Numbered from the stretch's first letter, positions 1 to 8,209 are shown. The stretch is DNA of 46,935 nucleotides from a virus (IMGVR_UViG_3300030616_000038:1-46935); one strand, 5' to 3'. The notes: generated by a model from the sequence alone, not told the origin. Numbers and translations are program-made.

Positions 1-1
1 A

Positions 2-376
2 GCCGGCACTTCGGACGGAGCGGCTACGGTATCCGGAGCAATCGATCGCACTCGCGGTCTTCATGGTGATAGCGCTGGCACATCGCTGGTCACCGGATCG
101 ATCAATCTTTCGCTTGCACTCTCCGGTCAATCCTTTGGGCAGACCGCGGTCACAGGGCTACTCGGAAAGCAGGTCGATCTTTCTGGAGTGAGTTACGGGC
201 AAGCCACGGTCAGCGGCACACTAGAGTCCGCTGTCTTCTGGGTTCCCGTGGCTTGGTTCGAAGGTGAGATAGCTCAGCCGACCAGACTCGAAGGTGAGGT
301 CATTGGAGACGTGGTCCTTACCGGATCGGTCGTGGATACTTGCGATGTGATCAACGCATGCAAGCTCAGTCGGTAG
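2..376 (+). CDS. Repeat-containing phage protein, C-terminal fragment
   Basis: The reading frame is open from base 2 to a TAG at 374-376, so only the C-terminal 124 residues of a gene starting outside the window are seen. The visible part has about four copies of a roughly 20-residue repeat with a core like GxSxGxxTVSG (for example GQATVSG, GTSLVTG, GQTAVTG), rich in Gly, Ser, Thr and Val, followed by a non-repeat end with WFEGEIAQPTRLEGEV. Such repeats suggest an extended beta-structured virion surface or fibre protein, but I do not recognise a family. Its last 11 bases overlap the convergent gene on the other strand. The function is unknown; that it is a real coding frame is fairly secure because the repeats are in register. 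Confidence 0.65.
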   Translation, partial: AGTSDGAATVSGAIDRTRGLHGDSAGTSLVTGSINLSLALSGQSFGQTAVTGLLGKQVDLSGVSYGQATVSGTLESAVFWVPVAWFEGEIAQPTRLEGEVIGDVVLTGSVVDTCDVINACKLSR

Positions 377-728
377 CAAACGGATCGATCACTTTGATCA
401 AGCGCGCCGGCGCATAGTAGACTTCGCCAAGCGGCCCGTTCAAGATCGGGAAGATTCGGATCGACTCGTTTGCGATTGGTACGTCTGAAGCTTGCAGCAA
501 ATGCTGTAGCCGGAGGAAGGTAGCGCTCTGGCTTCCACCGTCGATCGCAGCGGTCCAGGTTTCGCGCTCGCCACTCTGCCGGCGGATTTCGAATTGAGCA
601 GAGACGATCAAGCTCAGATCGATTAGCGGATCTTCGCTGGTCACGTCGTAGCGGACTGCGTAGGGAGAAACAGCCCCGGCGGGTATTTCAGCGTCTACGG
701 TTGCGAATTCGCTAGAGGTACAGGTCAC
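366..728 (-). CDS. Small hypothetical phage protein (beta-sandwich-like)
   Basis: A 120-residue protein read on the reverse strand from a GTG at 728 (GTG ACC TGT ACC). It contains the segment PLIDLSLIVSAQFEIRR followed by ETWTAAI, a style I associate with small beta-sandwich phage structural proteins near baseplate or terminase genes; this is recall, not a search. No competing forward frame covers 377-773. It converges on and overlaps the end of the upstream forward gene by 11 bases, and diverges from the terminase gene with 45 bases between the two starts. There is no Shine-Dalgarno site, and a TATCCT box ends six bases before the start codon, suggesting its own leaderless promoter. Confidence 0.65.
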   Translation of the reverse strand: MTCTSSEFATVDAEIPAGAVSPYAVRYDVTSEDPLIDLSLIVSAQFEIRRQSGERETWTAAIDGGSQSATFLRLQHLLQASDVPIANESIRIFPILNGPLGEVYYAPARLIKVIDPFATD

Positions 729-734
729 GGCAAG

Positions 735-740
735 AGGATA
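735..740 (-). promoter_or_regulatory. Candidate -10 box, leaderless start of reverse gene
   Basis: On the reverse strand TATCCT ends 6 nt before the GTG start at 728. The 8-mer TATCCTCT is the same as that just upstream of the other reverse-strand leader gene (start 19530). No convincing -35 is seen. Transcription would start at or next to the start codon. Confidence 0.4.
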
Positions 741-761
741 GCGCGAGCCGGCCGGAAGCGA

Positions 762-767
762 TAGGGT
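762..767 (+). promoter_or_regulatory. Candidate -10 box (TAGGGT) before terminase
   Basis: TAGGGT fits the minimal TAnnnT pattern and ends 6 nt before the GTG start at 774. There is no -35 match and no clear Shine-Dalgarno site. Support comes mainly from the same spacing recurring at other unit-leading genes. Confidence 0.3.
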
Positions 768-773
768 TAGCGA

Positions 774-2240
774 GTGGCCGCCGCGGTAGATCCGGGAAAA
801 GCCCCGCTAGGAGTAGTGAAACGGACCGAGGAAGAGTTCCGAGATTGGGTCGCTACTGAAGCGGGTTTCATGAGCGGGTTTGGTAGCTGGAATGATTCGC
901 AAATCAAGTTCGAAAACTACCAGCTCGCGTTCCTGAATAGCCACGCTAGTTTTCGCTGTAGTGAGAAGAGCCGTCAGACCGGCTACTCGTGGATCTTCGC
1001 GGTGGAAGCGTTCGCGCGCTCGCATTTGCGCGATACGCACACCGCGGTTTTCGTTTCGTACAACTTAGCCGATGCGAAAGAGAAGATCGCTTATGCGCGC
1101 CAGCTTCACGAAGAGCTACCGTTAGAGTATCAGCGTCGGCTGGTCGTGGACTCGAAACTCGAGCTAGGCTTTCGATCAAACAGTGGCCACGGTCGAGTTA
1201 GCCGGATCATATCCAACCCTTCGAAGGCTCCACGCGGCAAGCACGGAGACATCTATTTGGACGAGCTGGCGCACTGTGGAAACGATAAAGAGATCTACAA
1301 AGGCTCGACCGCGCTGATCCTTCGCTCGCATGGACAGCTGACGATCTGCTCTTCGCCGCTCGGTCGCCGCGGTGTGTTTTGGGAGATCGCACGCGAAGAG
1401 CTCCGTCCCTATCGCTACTATAAGAGGCAGTGTGTACCGTGGTGGCTCTGCTCTGAGTTTTGCAATGACGTGCAGACCGCTTCACGTGAAGCGCCGGCTT
1501 TGGAAACAGCCGAGCGAGTAGCGCGTTTCGGAAAGCAAGGGATCGTCGAGCAATTCGATTCAATGATCCTCGAAGACTTTCAGCAGGAATACGAAGTTTT
1601 CTACAGCGATGAAACGCTGACCTTCTTTCCCTATGAGCTGATCCTTTCGTGTTGCACTCTGGAAGACGAAGATCTGGTCGATGATTACGCCGGTCTTGCT
1701 AAAGCCAAAGGCAGGTTGCTCGCCGGCTATGACGTGGGACGCCACAAGGATCGGGGAGAGCTCGCGGTCTTCGAGCAATTCGCAGACGGCCGCATGCGTT
1801 GCAGGATGCTAAAGACCTTCGACAAGGTTCCTTTTCACGTGCAGAAGGCAGAGCTGATCGCGCTGCTAACCATCGCACCGATCCGAAGGCTTTCGATCGA
1901 TAGCACGGGTCTCGGAATGAATCTCGGGGAGGATCTCTCCCTTGATTATCCTTCAATCGTGATCCCGGAGAGCTTTGGCAACCTGAATAAAGAGGTCTGG
2001 GCAAACGATTTCAAGATCCACCTTCAGCAAAAGCTTTTGGACCTGCCTCGCATGCGCGAGCTGATAGGTCAGATCCACTCGATTCGGAGGCAGATAACCG
2101 GAGCCGGACGGGTCACTTTCGAAGTGGATCGGAACGCGGAAGGTCACGCGGACAAATTCTGGGCTTGCGCTCTAGCTACTAAGAAAGAGCGCGGAGCGGT
2201 CAAAGAATTGCCAGGGCTTGGCGTTCGGGTGCTTGGATAG
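774..2240 (+). CDS. terL: Terminase large subunit
   Basis: DNA packaging motor, 488 residues, GTG start. The N-terminal ATPase has a deviant Walker A, KSRQTGYS (residues 65-72), in which the lysine sits at the front and the usual GK is GY, as in lambda gpA (KSARVGYS). Walker B is DIYLDE (159-164), with a coupling-motif candidate TICSSP (190-195). The C-terminal RNase H-like nuclease keeps its acidic triad: D320 in LAGYDVG, D376 in LSIDSTG and D460 in GHADKFW. The overall look is of Mu gp28-like or Terminase_6-type large subunits. It cuts and pumps DNA through the portal encoded at 2914. No recognisable small terminase precedes it. The start has no good ribosome-binding site. Confidence 0.93.
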   Translation: MAAAVDPGKAPLGVVKRTEEEFRDWVATEAGFMSGFGSWNDSQIKFENYQLAFLNSHASFRCSEKSRQTGYSWIFAVEAFARSHLRDTHTAVFVSYNLADAKEKIAYARQLHEELPLEYQRRLVVDSKLELGFRSNSGHGRVSRIISNPSKAPRGKHGDIYLDELAHCGNDKEIYKGSTALILRSHGQLTICSSPLGRRGVFWEIAREELRPYRYYKRQCVPWWLCSEFCNDVQTASREAPALETAERVARFGKQGIVEQFDSMILEDFQQEYEVFYSDETLTFFPYELILSCCTLEDEDLVDDYAGLAKAKGRLLAGYDVGRHKDRGELAVFEQFADGRMRCRMLKTFDKVPFHVQKAELIALLTIAPIRRLSIDSTGLGMNLGEDLSLDYPSIVIPESFGNLNKEVWANDFKIHLQQKLLDLPRMRELIGQIHSIRRQITGAGRVTFEVDRNAEGHADKFWACALATKKERGAVKELPGLGVRVLG

Positions 2241-2268
2241 TGTAGGATCGGGCGAGCGAGGTAGCGGA

Positions 2269-2574
2269 ATGGCCAAACAAACAGTAACGGCGGATCGCAA
2301 ACGGTGGGAGGTTTTGGTTTTCGAGCGGAAGCGCTCCCCGGATCTCGGATCTCCACTCGTGAAGCTGGCCAAGCGCCGGGGCTTGGTGCCGCAAGATACC
2401 GTCCCCAAAAAGCTGGAGCCGTTTTTGGTCTACGCGCGAAAGCGCGATCAAGCTCTGAAGGCAGCGCGAGAAGAGCTCGCGAAACGCAAGCGTACAGTGA
2501 GTGCGCTTTCATTCAGTGCCGAAGTGTCCAACCGGCTGATCGCGTATGTGTTTGAAAAGGAGTCCAAGCAATGA
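2269..2574 (+). CDS. Small basic hypothetical protein
   Basis: A 101-residue Lys/Arg-rich protein from the ATG at 2269. An upstream in-frame ATG at 2218 lies inside the terminase gene and would add 17 low-complexity residues, so I prefer 2269, which is preceded by a purine-rich GCGAGGTAGCGGA. The sequence is mostly helical in look, with KAAREELAKRKR in the middle. It sits between the terminase and portal genes, and its TGA overlaps the next start (ATGA at 2571), implying coupled translation. I do not recognise a family. A nucleic-acid-binding packaging accessory role is possible from charge and position only. Confidence 0.65.
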   Translation: MAKQTVTADRKRWEVLVFERKRSPDLGSPLVKLAKRRGLVPQDTVPKKLEPFLVYARKRDQALKAAREELAKRKRTVSALSFSAEVSNRLIAYVFEKESKQ

Positions 2575-2882
2575 GAGGCGAAACCTATTCGATCGCGCTC
2601 ACGGTGGCAGGCGGAGTCGGAGCGGCGCAGAACGTCGAAGACCTGACCGATATGTGGCTACAGCTCGCCACTGTTTCCGGATCACCAACCGGAACCATTC
2701 AGATCGAAGGATCGATCGATGGTGAGCATTTTTTCAACGTGGGGACCGCGCTGACCGCGTCTGGCACTTTGGAAGTATCACCTAAAAAGCTGAAGCGGCT
2801 ACGCGCAAACGTGACCGGAGCGATCAGCGGCGGGGTTTGGGCGCTCACGCTAGGAGCATTCAACGCACGGTCCGCCGAATAG
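2571..2882 (+). CDS. Hypothetical virion protein, Ig-like/beta-rich
   Basis: 103 residues, beginning in an ATGA overlap with the preceding gene. The sequence alternates short hydrophobic strands with Gly/Ser/Thr turns and contains IQIEGSIDGEHFFNVGTALT, a pattern often seen in small beta-sandwich decoration or tail proteins. No catalytic motif is present. Placement between terminase and portal suggests a head-associated part, but the family is not recognised. The gene ends with TAG 31 bases before the portal start. Confidence 0.65.
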   Translation: MRGETYSIALTVAGGVGAAQNVEDLTDMWLQLATVSGSPTGTIQIEGSIDGEHFFNVGTALTASGTLEVSPKKLKRLRANVTGAISGGVWALTLGAFNARSAE

Positions 2883-2913
2883 CGCGGGCTCGAGAGCTCG
2901 GGAGACGAACGCT

Positions 2914-4800
2914 ATGGCTGAAGAGAGCGGAGCCAAAGGCTCTGAAGATCTGTTGCCGTCGGTCAAGGCTCGCCTGATCTCAGGCTCGGCTGAGATACTG
3001 AAGCAGGTCGCGTCGAATCAGGTCACCGAGGAAGACGCGCAAAGCCGGCGCTTCGTAGAGAAGGGGGCACTAGAGCCACCCTATGATCCTGAGTTGCTTT
3101 GCGTGCTCTTCGAGCACAGCTCAGCGCTTCGGCCACCCGTGGACAGCTACTCCACAAACATCGACGGGTTTGGCTACAGGCTAGAACCGATCTTCGACAT
3201 CGAAAGCGAGGAAGACCGCAAGCGGATCACGGCTGCTTTGCGAGCGCGAACGCGGAAGGCGGATGACAATGCAGCGGAAGGGACTCCGGTTCCGGAAGAT
3301 GATGAAATCCGAGCGAAGCTCCAAGAGCTTGCGGACGCAATGCTCGCCGAGAAGGCGAAGCTAGAGACCTTCTTTCGGAATTGTTGCACCGATCATTCGT
3401 TCGTAAAGCTTCGCCGCAAGACCCGTCAAGATCTCGAAGTAATGGGGTTTGGATATTGGGAGATCGTGCGCAACCGCGGGGGTGAAGTTTCCGAGTTGGT
3501 CTATGTGCCGGGCTACACCGTGCGGCTGCTTCCTCGCGACCGAAAGCCGGTCACGATCGAAATGAAGGTCCGGCAGGATGATCTCACTTTCACCACGATC
3601 AAGCGTAGGAAGCGCTTCCGCACTTTCGTCCAGATCGTGGAAGGCGAGACCGTGTTTTTCAAGGAGTTTGGCGACAAGCGGATCGTGAGCTCAGAAACCG
3701 GGCGGCGGTATCCCACGGTCGAAGCGCTGATCACGGAAGAGCCGGAAGCGGTCGAGGCGACTGAGCTGAAACACTTTGCGATCGATAGCCCACGATCACC
3801 GTATGGCGTACCACGCTGGATCGGAACGCTGCTGAGCGTGGTCGGATCGCGAAGCAGTGAAGAGGTCAACTATTCCTACTTCGACAATAAGAGCGTTCCT
3901 CCGCTCGCGATCTTGGTGAGTGGCGGTCGAGTTGCTGAGAGCTCGGTCCAGCGCATCCGAGACTTCGTTCAGAATGAGATCAAGGGAAAGAGCAACTTTC
4001 ATAAGATCTTGATCATCGAAGCGGAGCCGGTAGCCGGCGCAGCAGTGACCGAAAGCTCTTCGCGTATGAAGATCGAGTTGCGACCGCTGACCGGTGCTCA
4101 GCATTCGGACGCGCTTTTCCAAAAGTACGACGAGAGAAACATCGACAAGGTTGGCGGAGCGTTCCGCTTGCCGCGCTTGCTGCGTGGCGATATTCGAGAC
4201 TTCAATCGCTCGACCGCGATGGCGGCGCTCAACTTCGCAGAAATGCAGGTTTTCAATCCTGAGCGCGAAGACTTCGATTGGTTCGTCAATCAAGAGCTCT
4301 TCCGTGATATCGGAGTCCGCTACTGGCGCTTCGTATCGAAGGCACCGGTCACGCGCGATCCGGTTGCGCTCTCCGAAATGATCCGCAACCTGGCAAATGC
4401 CAACGTGCTGATCCCGCGCGAGGGACGCGAGCTTGCTGAAGACGTATTCAATCGCGAGTTCAAGAAGCTCGCGGATGATTGGACCAAGCAACCTATGCCA
4501 ATGACCTTGGCTGGGATCACAGGCGGAGTCGAAGGCTACGCCAACGGCACGAGTCAAGGGGAAGGCAAAGAAGAGAACGCGGAAGAGAATCCAGCCGTCA
4601 AGCTCGCGCTTCAGGCGTTGCGGATCCGTGGAGCTCTGGAAAAATTGGAGGAAGACGCGTTCGTCGCTCAGCTGGGCAAAGCGCTAGGGTGGGAATCAAT
4701 GCCGCGCGAGACGATCGTGGTGAGCCAAGAGAAAATGCGCGAGCTCACCGGAGCCACCGAAGATGCAGGCAGAGAAGATCAGGCTACGCAAGAAGCATAG
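2914..4800 (+). CDS. Portal protein
   Basis: 628 residues, preceded by a good ribosome-binding site (GGGAGACGAACGCT). The protein resembles the PBSX/SPP1-HK97 type of phage portal: the ring of twelve subunits at the capsid vertex through which DNA enters and leaves and to which the terminase and connectors dock. Supporting segments include the LFEHSSALRPPVDSYSTNIDGFGY region near residue 65, GFGYWEIVRNRGGEVSELVY (about 175-194), and a central helix-rich stretch around GTLLSVVGSRSSEEVNYSYF with FDNKSVPPLAILV after it. The long C-terminal tail is acidic. The downstream zinc-ribbon gene starts inside its 3' end. Family assignment is by recall of portal layout and is strong given the gene order. 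Confidence 0.88.
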   Translation: MAEESGAKGSEDLLPSVKARLISGSAEILKQVASNQVTEEDAQSRRFVEKGALEPPYDPELLCVLFEHSSALRPPVDSYSTNIDGFGYRLEPIFDIESEEDRKRITAALRARTRKADDNAAEGTPVPEDDEIRAKLQELADAMLAEKAKLETFFRNCCTDHSFVKLRRKTRQDLEVMGFGYWEIVRNRGGEVSELVYVPGYTVRLLPRDRKPVTIEMKVRQDDLTFTTIKRRKRFRTFVQIVEGETVFFKEFGDKRIVSSETGRRYPTVEALITEEPEAVEATELKHFAIDSPRSPYGVPRWIGTLLSVVGSRSSEEVNYSYFDNKSVPPLAILVSGGRVAESSVQRIRDFVQNEIKGKSNFHKILIIEAEPVAGAAVTESSSRMKIELRPLTGAQHSDALFQKYDERNIDKVGGAFRLPRLLRGDIRDFNRSTAMAALNFAEMQVFNPEREDFDWFVNQELFRDIGVRYWRFVSKAPVTRDPVALSEMIRNLANANVLIPREGRELAEDVFNREFKKLADDWTKQPMPMTLAGITGGVEGYANGTSQGEGKEENAEENPAVKLALQALRIRGALEKLEEDAFVAQLGKALGWESMPRETIVVSQEKMRELTGATEDAGREDQATQEA

Positions 4801-5032
4801 CGGATGCGTTTTGCGCTTGGCTTCCAATGAGTACAAGCGCGTTCCAACCGATAGCTCCTATCCGGCTGTCGGCTACTACATCCGTTGCCACCATTGCGGG
4901 GTTATCACGGTCATACTTGCCAGCGAGAACGGAGCAAGCGATCCGAGCGATGTGCTTTCGGTGGACGCCTTCGAGTGTACCACTTGCCGACGTAAGCAAG
5001 TGATCCGTGACGGGGTGATCTTCGATGCATAA
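4763..5032 (+). CDS. Small zinc-ribbon protein
   Basis: 89 residues with two CxxC pairs, CHHC (C42, C45) and CTTC (C72, C75), the usual four ligands of a zinc ribbon. It overlaps the portal gene by 38 bases in another frame, and its last codons overlap the next start by eight bases. The spacing of 26 residues between pairs and the Tyr/Arg-rich lead (GYYIRCHHCG) are typical of small phage zinc ribbons lying between portal and head morphogenesis genes. Its role is unknown; structural zinc binding is the only thing the sequence supports. The exact start is uncertain because there is no clear ribosome-binding site. Confidence 0.65.
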   Translation: MQAEKIRLRKKHSGCVLRLASNEYKRVPTDSSYPAVGYYIRCHHCGVITVILASENGASDPSDVLSVDAFECTTCRRKQVIRDGVIFDA

Positions 5033-7007
5033 TCGGTGCTTCGACACCAACCACGAGTGCGTTTTGCATTGGGAGCGCTACGCGGACGCAGTGGAAGCGC
5101 TCGACCATCTTCTAGCGAAACACCGGATCGAGATCGCCAAAGCGCTCGACCCGCTCAATCGTGGTGACCTGCTTAAGATCTCACGGCACACGGCGCGAGC
5201 GCTGAAGCGGGCAACCGCCGGCTTCGAAGCAATCGCGGTCCGCGATGCATTGCAAGAGCTCGACGTCGATTGGCCTAAGCTTTCATCGAAGGCCAGGCTA
5301 CGCGCTACGCAAGCGGCAAACCGTCAGATCCGCAAAGTGCTTCCCATGCAAGCGATCCCGGGAGTAAAGCGCGTCCTTACGTTTGCGGTCCCACCGCTGC
5401 TCAAAGATACGAAGCAAAGCGCGATCAAACGTCACCGGCTCGAAATACCTTTTCGCTTCACGGATCAAGATGCGCGGATCGCGGAGTACGCGGTCAATAG
5501 CCAAACCAACTTCGTGACCAATGAGTACGGCAAACGGATCGATACCTTCAGCAAGCGCGTTCGTAGAGTGGTCGGAAAAGGGATCGAGCGTGGAGCCGGC
5601 GGTCATGAGATCGTTCGCGATCTTCGTGAGCAGGTTGGCAACCTTGGCAAGCTTGGGCGCGGGGACTTTTATTGGGAAGTGGTCGCGCTCGCTTTCACCA
5701 ACCGAACGCGTAACGCTGCCCAGCTTGGAGCTTTCTCAGAAGCGGCTTTCGAGCTCTTCCGGTGGGAAAGCATCATGGACGAAGTTACGACCGAACAATG
5801 CCGCTTCATGGACGGAAAAGTGTTTCCGATCGGTGACACGGTTGCAAAGTACGAGCAGGCGGAGCAAGCCAATAACCCGGAGGAAGTGAAGCAGATCCAA
5901 CCGTGGGTCAGCGTAGGTCGCGATCAAGAAGGCAACCGAGTCATGTTTTACCGTGGCGCGGAAGGCCAGAAGAACGTGGTCGCTCAGATTGATCGTCCCG
6001 GCTTCGGTCAGAATGATCGCGTTGGATCCTATTCGCGCGGGCTCAGTAACGATCAGCTCTTGAACGCTGGGATCTCAATGCCACCGCTTCACGGGCTTTG
6101 CAGAAGCACCGTAGTCCCGGAAGTAGGATCGCAGGGTGGAAACCAAAAACCGTTCCCACCGCCACCGCCACCGCCACCGCCACCGAAGCCGAAGCCGAAG
6201 CCGAAGCCGAAGCCGAAGCCGAAACCGAAGCCGCGAGCTCCGGCGCCAGCACCAAAGCCAGAGCCAAAGCCAGAGCCACGACCAGCGGCAGGCTACCCAA
6301 CCAAGGGTGAGCACTTCGAGGATTTCTTTTCTGCCTTCGATAAAGCAACCGAGCAAGACGTTTTGCAGGCGGTCGCTGACGTTGGTTTGCTTCCGTACCT
6401 GAAGAGAAGACCATTAGCGAAGCTCGCGTTGGTCGATAAGGTGATCAGCAAGCACGACAAATTTGCCAACTCGATCAAGCACACCGCTTACGGCGTGTAC
6501 CATAGCGAGTTCAGCTATATAGGCTTCAAACGAGTCGAGGAAGCCGCGGCGCTGAAGGTCAGATCGGATCACGGTTACGGCTATTGCTTCGGCAGGATGA
6601 CGGCGACCAATCCGGCACAGTGGAGCACTTCTCAGATCGCAACCAAGGTACATGGTCAGCGTGCCGGGATACGGACCACCATGATCCACGAGATGGGGCA
6701 TCACGTGCACATGTCTGGTCAAGCGGCAATAGCCGGATCAGAATTGCGCGCGGAGCACGATAAGGTCGACAAGATTGTCCGCAAGGCTTGGCGCAACAGA
6801 AGAAAGGCAGTCAAGGCCGGGGCAATGAAGCTTCTAACCAGATACTCAGACCATGACCGGGAAGAATATTTCGCGGAAGCGTTCGCGGCGCATGCTATGG
6901 ACCCTGAAGTGCTGAAGGCTCGCGACCCATACGCTTTCGAAATGGTAGAGCAAGTTCGAAAGATTCGAGGGCTTGGTCCAGTAACACGGAGCATAGATCG
7001 ACCATGA
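5025..7007 (+). CDS. Minor head protein (Mu gpF/SPP1 gp7-like) fused to zinc metalloprotease-like domain
   Basis: 660 residues in three parts. Residues 1 to about 370 look like a phage head morphogenesis protein: FTNRTRNAAQLGAFSEAA and the end MPPLHGLCRSTVVPE, which matches the usual HPNCRCT-like close of that domain. Residues 378-403 are a linker of ten prolines followed by eight Lys-Pro pairs, then more Pro-rich sequence. From about 425 there is a second domain with HEMGH (H555-H559) inside MIHEMGHHVHM and a downstream EEYFAEAFAAH (E613-E618), the HExxH plus glutamate arrangement of gluzincin/lethal-factor-like metalloproteases. The head part probably sits with the portal inside the capsid; the protease could be packaged or could process virion or host proteins. 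Substrate unknown. Confidence 0.85.
   Translation: MHNRCFDTNHECVLHWERYADAVEALDHLLAKHRIEIAKALDPLNRGDLLKISRHTARALKRATAGFEAIAVRDALQELDVDWPKLSSKARLRATQAANRQIRKVLPMQAIPGVKRVLTFAVPPLLKDTKQSAIKRHRLEIPFRFTDQDARIAEYAVNSQTNFVTNEYGKRIDTFSKRVRRVVGKGIERGAGGHEIVRDLREQVGNLGKLGRGDFYWEVVALAFTNRTRNAAQLGAFSEAAFELFRWESIMDEVTTEQCRFMDGKVFPIGDTVAKYEQAEQANNPEEVKQIQPWVSVGRDQEGNRVMFYRGAEGQKNVVAQIDRPGFGQNDRVGSYSRGLSNDQLLNAGISMPPLHGLCRSTVVPEVGSQGGNQKPFPPPPPPPPPPKPKPKPKPKPKPKPKPRAPAPAPKPEPKPEPRPAAGYPTKGEHFEDFFSAFDKATEQDVLQAVADVGLLPYLKRRPLAKLALVDKVISKHDKFANSIKHTAYGVYHSEFSYIGFKRVEEAAALKVRSDHGYGYCFGRMTATNPAQWSTSQIATKVHGQRAGIRTTMIHEMGHHVHMSGQAAIAGSELRAEHDKVDKIVRKAWRNRRKAVKAGAMKLLTRYSDHDREEYFAEAFAAHAMDPEVLKARDPYAFEMVEQVRKIRGLGPVTRSIDRP
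6156..6233 (+). repeat. Simple repeat coding for Pro10-(Lys-Pro)8 linker
   Basis: Five copies of CCACCG (6156-6185) are followed by eight copies of AAGCCG (6186-6233, one with AAACCG). They encode a rigid, extended, positively charged linker between two domains of the head protein. Near-identical codons suggest recent expansion by slippage. Confidence 0.95.
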
Positions 7008-7267
7008 GCGACGAACCTACAGCGGCGGAGTTAGCCAAACTCGAAAAGCTTTACGCTGCTTCTGACAAGCTGACCAAGCTTACGCAAGAAGCATCCGATC
7101 TCTACGACGCCGGGAAGCTAACGGCCGAGAAGATCGAAGAGCTGCAGAGCAAAGGGGACGCGATTGCGGAGAAGATCGGTCCAGAAAATGTGCCCGATTG
7201 GGACGAGTCTTTGGCGCGGTATCGCGACGAAATTGCGCTAGCACCGAAGCGTCTGGCACTCTACTAA
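7004..7267 (+). CDS. Small coiled-coil-like hypothetical protein
   Basis: 87 residues, starting in an ATGA overlap with the minor head protein gene, so probably translated by coupling. The sequence is mostly helical and strongly charged (KLEKLYAASDKLTKLTQEA), with heptad-like Leu/Ile spacing over residues 9-55 and a Trp near the end (NVPDWDESL). No known motif. Its place directly after the head protein suggests a head assembly accessory, but that is only context. Confidence 0.6.
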   Translation: MSDEPTAAELAKLEKLYAASDKLTKLTQEASDLYDAGKLTAEKIEELQSKGDAIAEKIGPENVPDWDESLARYRDEIALAPKRLALY

Positions 7268-7278
7268 TTCCAAGCCAC

Positions 7279-7307
7279 TCGACGGGGACGGTCCGGCGCG
7301 ATACGCT
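7279..7307 (+). promoter_or_regulatory. Candidate leaderless promoter before 7314
   Basis: TCGACG (7279-7284), 17 nt spacer, TACGCT (7302-7307), ending 6 nt before the GTG start. The -35 matches TTGACA at four of six positions and the -10 fits TAnnnT. There is no Shine-Dalgarno site between it and the start codon. Confidence 0.4.
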
Positions 7308-7313
7308 CCAAGC

Positions 7314-7628
7314 GTGCAGACCTTCGTGCGATCAGGCGGCGGCGCTTACCTGAAGCTGGTTGAGGAAAAACTCCACGGTCGCGTGGTTATGATCTTCGAA
7401 GATGCGATAGCCAAGAGCTTCGAAGATGATCGGTCACGTATGACCAGCAGAGAGGTCAAGCGACGCTTTGAGATCTGCTGTAAGATCTTCGAAGCGCTCC
7501 GCGCCGATTTGCAATGGGGGATCGACCGTATCGCTGATCACCTTGCGGCGTATCTTCGGTGCGAGCTGGACGGTATTGACTGGAAGCCAGATGATCGCAC
7601 GCTCTGGGTTCCACAAGACGGCGGGTGA
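7314..7628 (+). CDS. Hypothetical protein
   Basis: 104 residues from a GTG start. Largely helical, with a central basic/acidic segment (DDRSRMTSREVKRRFEICCKIFEAL) and a Trp-containing end (DGIDWKPDDRTLWVPQDGG). I do not recognise a family. It lies in the head module between two other small genes, and ends four bases before the next ATG. An internal ATG at 7389 is an alternative start. The upstream TACGCT box at a spacing of six bases and the absence of a ribosome-binding site point to a leaderless start at the GTG. Confidence 0.6.
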   Translation: MQTFVRSGGGAYLKLVEEKLHGRVVMIFEDAIAKSFEDDRSRMTSREVKRRFEICCKIFEALRADLQWGIDRIADHLAAYLRCELDGIDWKPDDRTLWVPQDGG

Positions 7629-7631
7629 ATC

Positions 7632-8177
7632 ATGGCGACTCCAAGCTTCGATCCAAATCTTCCGGTCAAGAACATCCCATGGGGCAGCAAGACCGAGATC
7701 GAGAACGCGGTCCTTGGTGATCCTCCCAATTGGGATCGCTATCAGAAGGCGCACCTTTGGTACGATCCTGAAAAGGAAGAGACCAAAGCCGGATACAAAC
7801 TTCCGGTTGCGCGCATGGACGGCGGAACGCTGACCGTGGTGCGCTCACAGTTGAGCGCGGCAATCGCAGCGATCAACGGAGCGCGAGGGGGGACAGATAT
7901 TCCAGCAAGCGATCGGACCGCTGCGTACAAACTCGCGGTTCGATACCTCAAGAAGTACGATCCAAAGATCCAAGCCCCGGAGCTGAAGGCAATGACGAAA
8001 AGCACGGAAGCAGAACGCACGGAAGAGCTCTACAAGCGGTTGGCCGAGCAGCGTGGAGAGCGAGTCGAGAAGAGCAACGCCGAAAGGAATTTGGACGCGG
8101 ACGGTTTCCCTGCCGATCTGAATGATCCGAGCTTCTTGGAGACCGGCGAAGCTACGCCACCGATCTGGAAGGACTAG
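7632..8177 (+). CDS. Head-module protein with protease-associated-like domain
   Basis: 181 residues. The middle section (about 38-108: HLWYDPEKEETKAGYKLPVA, then AAIAAINGARGGTDIPASDR and AVRYLKKYD) resembles a small domain that I recall flanking phage prohead proteases and related head proteins, with the GARGG..IPA pattern. The C-terminal third is charged and ends in an acidic, probably flexible tail. It directly precedes the large methylase-protease fusion gene, supporting a role near capsid maturation. No catalytic residues are evident and the family name is uncertain. The ribosome-binding site is weak. Confidence 0.65.
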   Translation: MATPSFDPNLPVKNIPWGSKTEIENAVLGDPPNWDRYQKAHLWYDPEKEETKAGYKLPVARMDGGTLTVVRSQLSAAIAAINGARGGTDIPASDRTAAYKLAVRYLKKYDPKIQAPELKAMTKSTEAERTEELYKRLAEQRGERVEKSNAERNLDADGFPADLNDPSFLETGEATPPIWKD

Positions 8178-8209
8178 CGGTCGAGCCAAGCACGTCAGGA
8201 GCGCGCCCC

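Noticed and set aside
2218-2268. Upstream start for the small basic protein
   Set aside because: It lies inside the terminase gene and adds a Gly/Ser-rich lead; the ATG at 2269 has a better ribosome-binding site.
3796-4557. 253-residue reverse frame inside the portal gene
   Set aside because: No motif, no start signal, and fully inside a well supported portal gene.
4479-5003. 174-residue forward frame at the portal end
   Set aside because: Extremely Arg/Ser-rich product of an off-frame; the portal and zinc-ribbon genes explain the region.
6043-6414. Reverse and alternative frames in the Pro/Lys-Pro repeat
   Set aside because: Low-complexity repeats are open in several frames; only the forward frame joins two recognisable domains.
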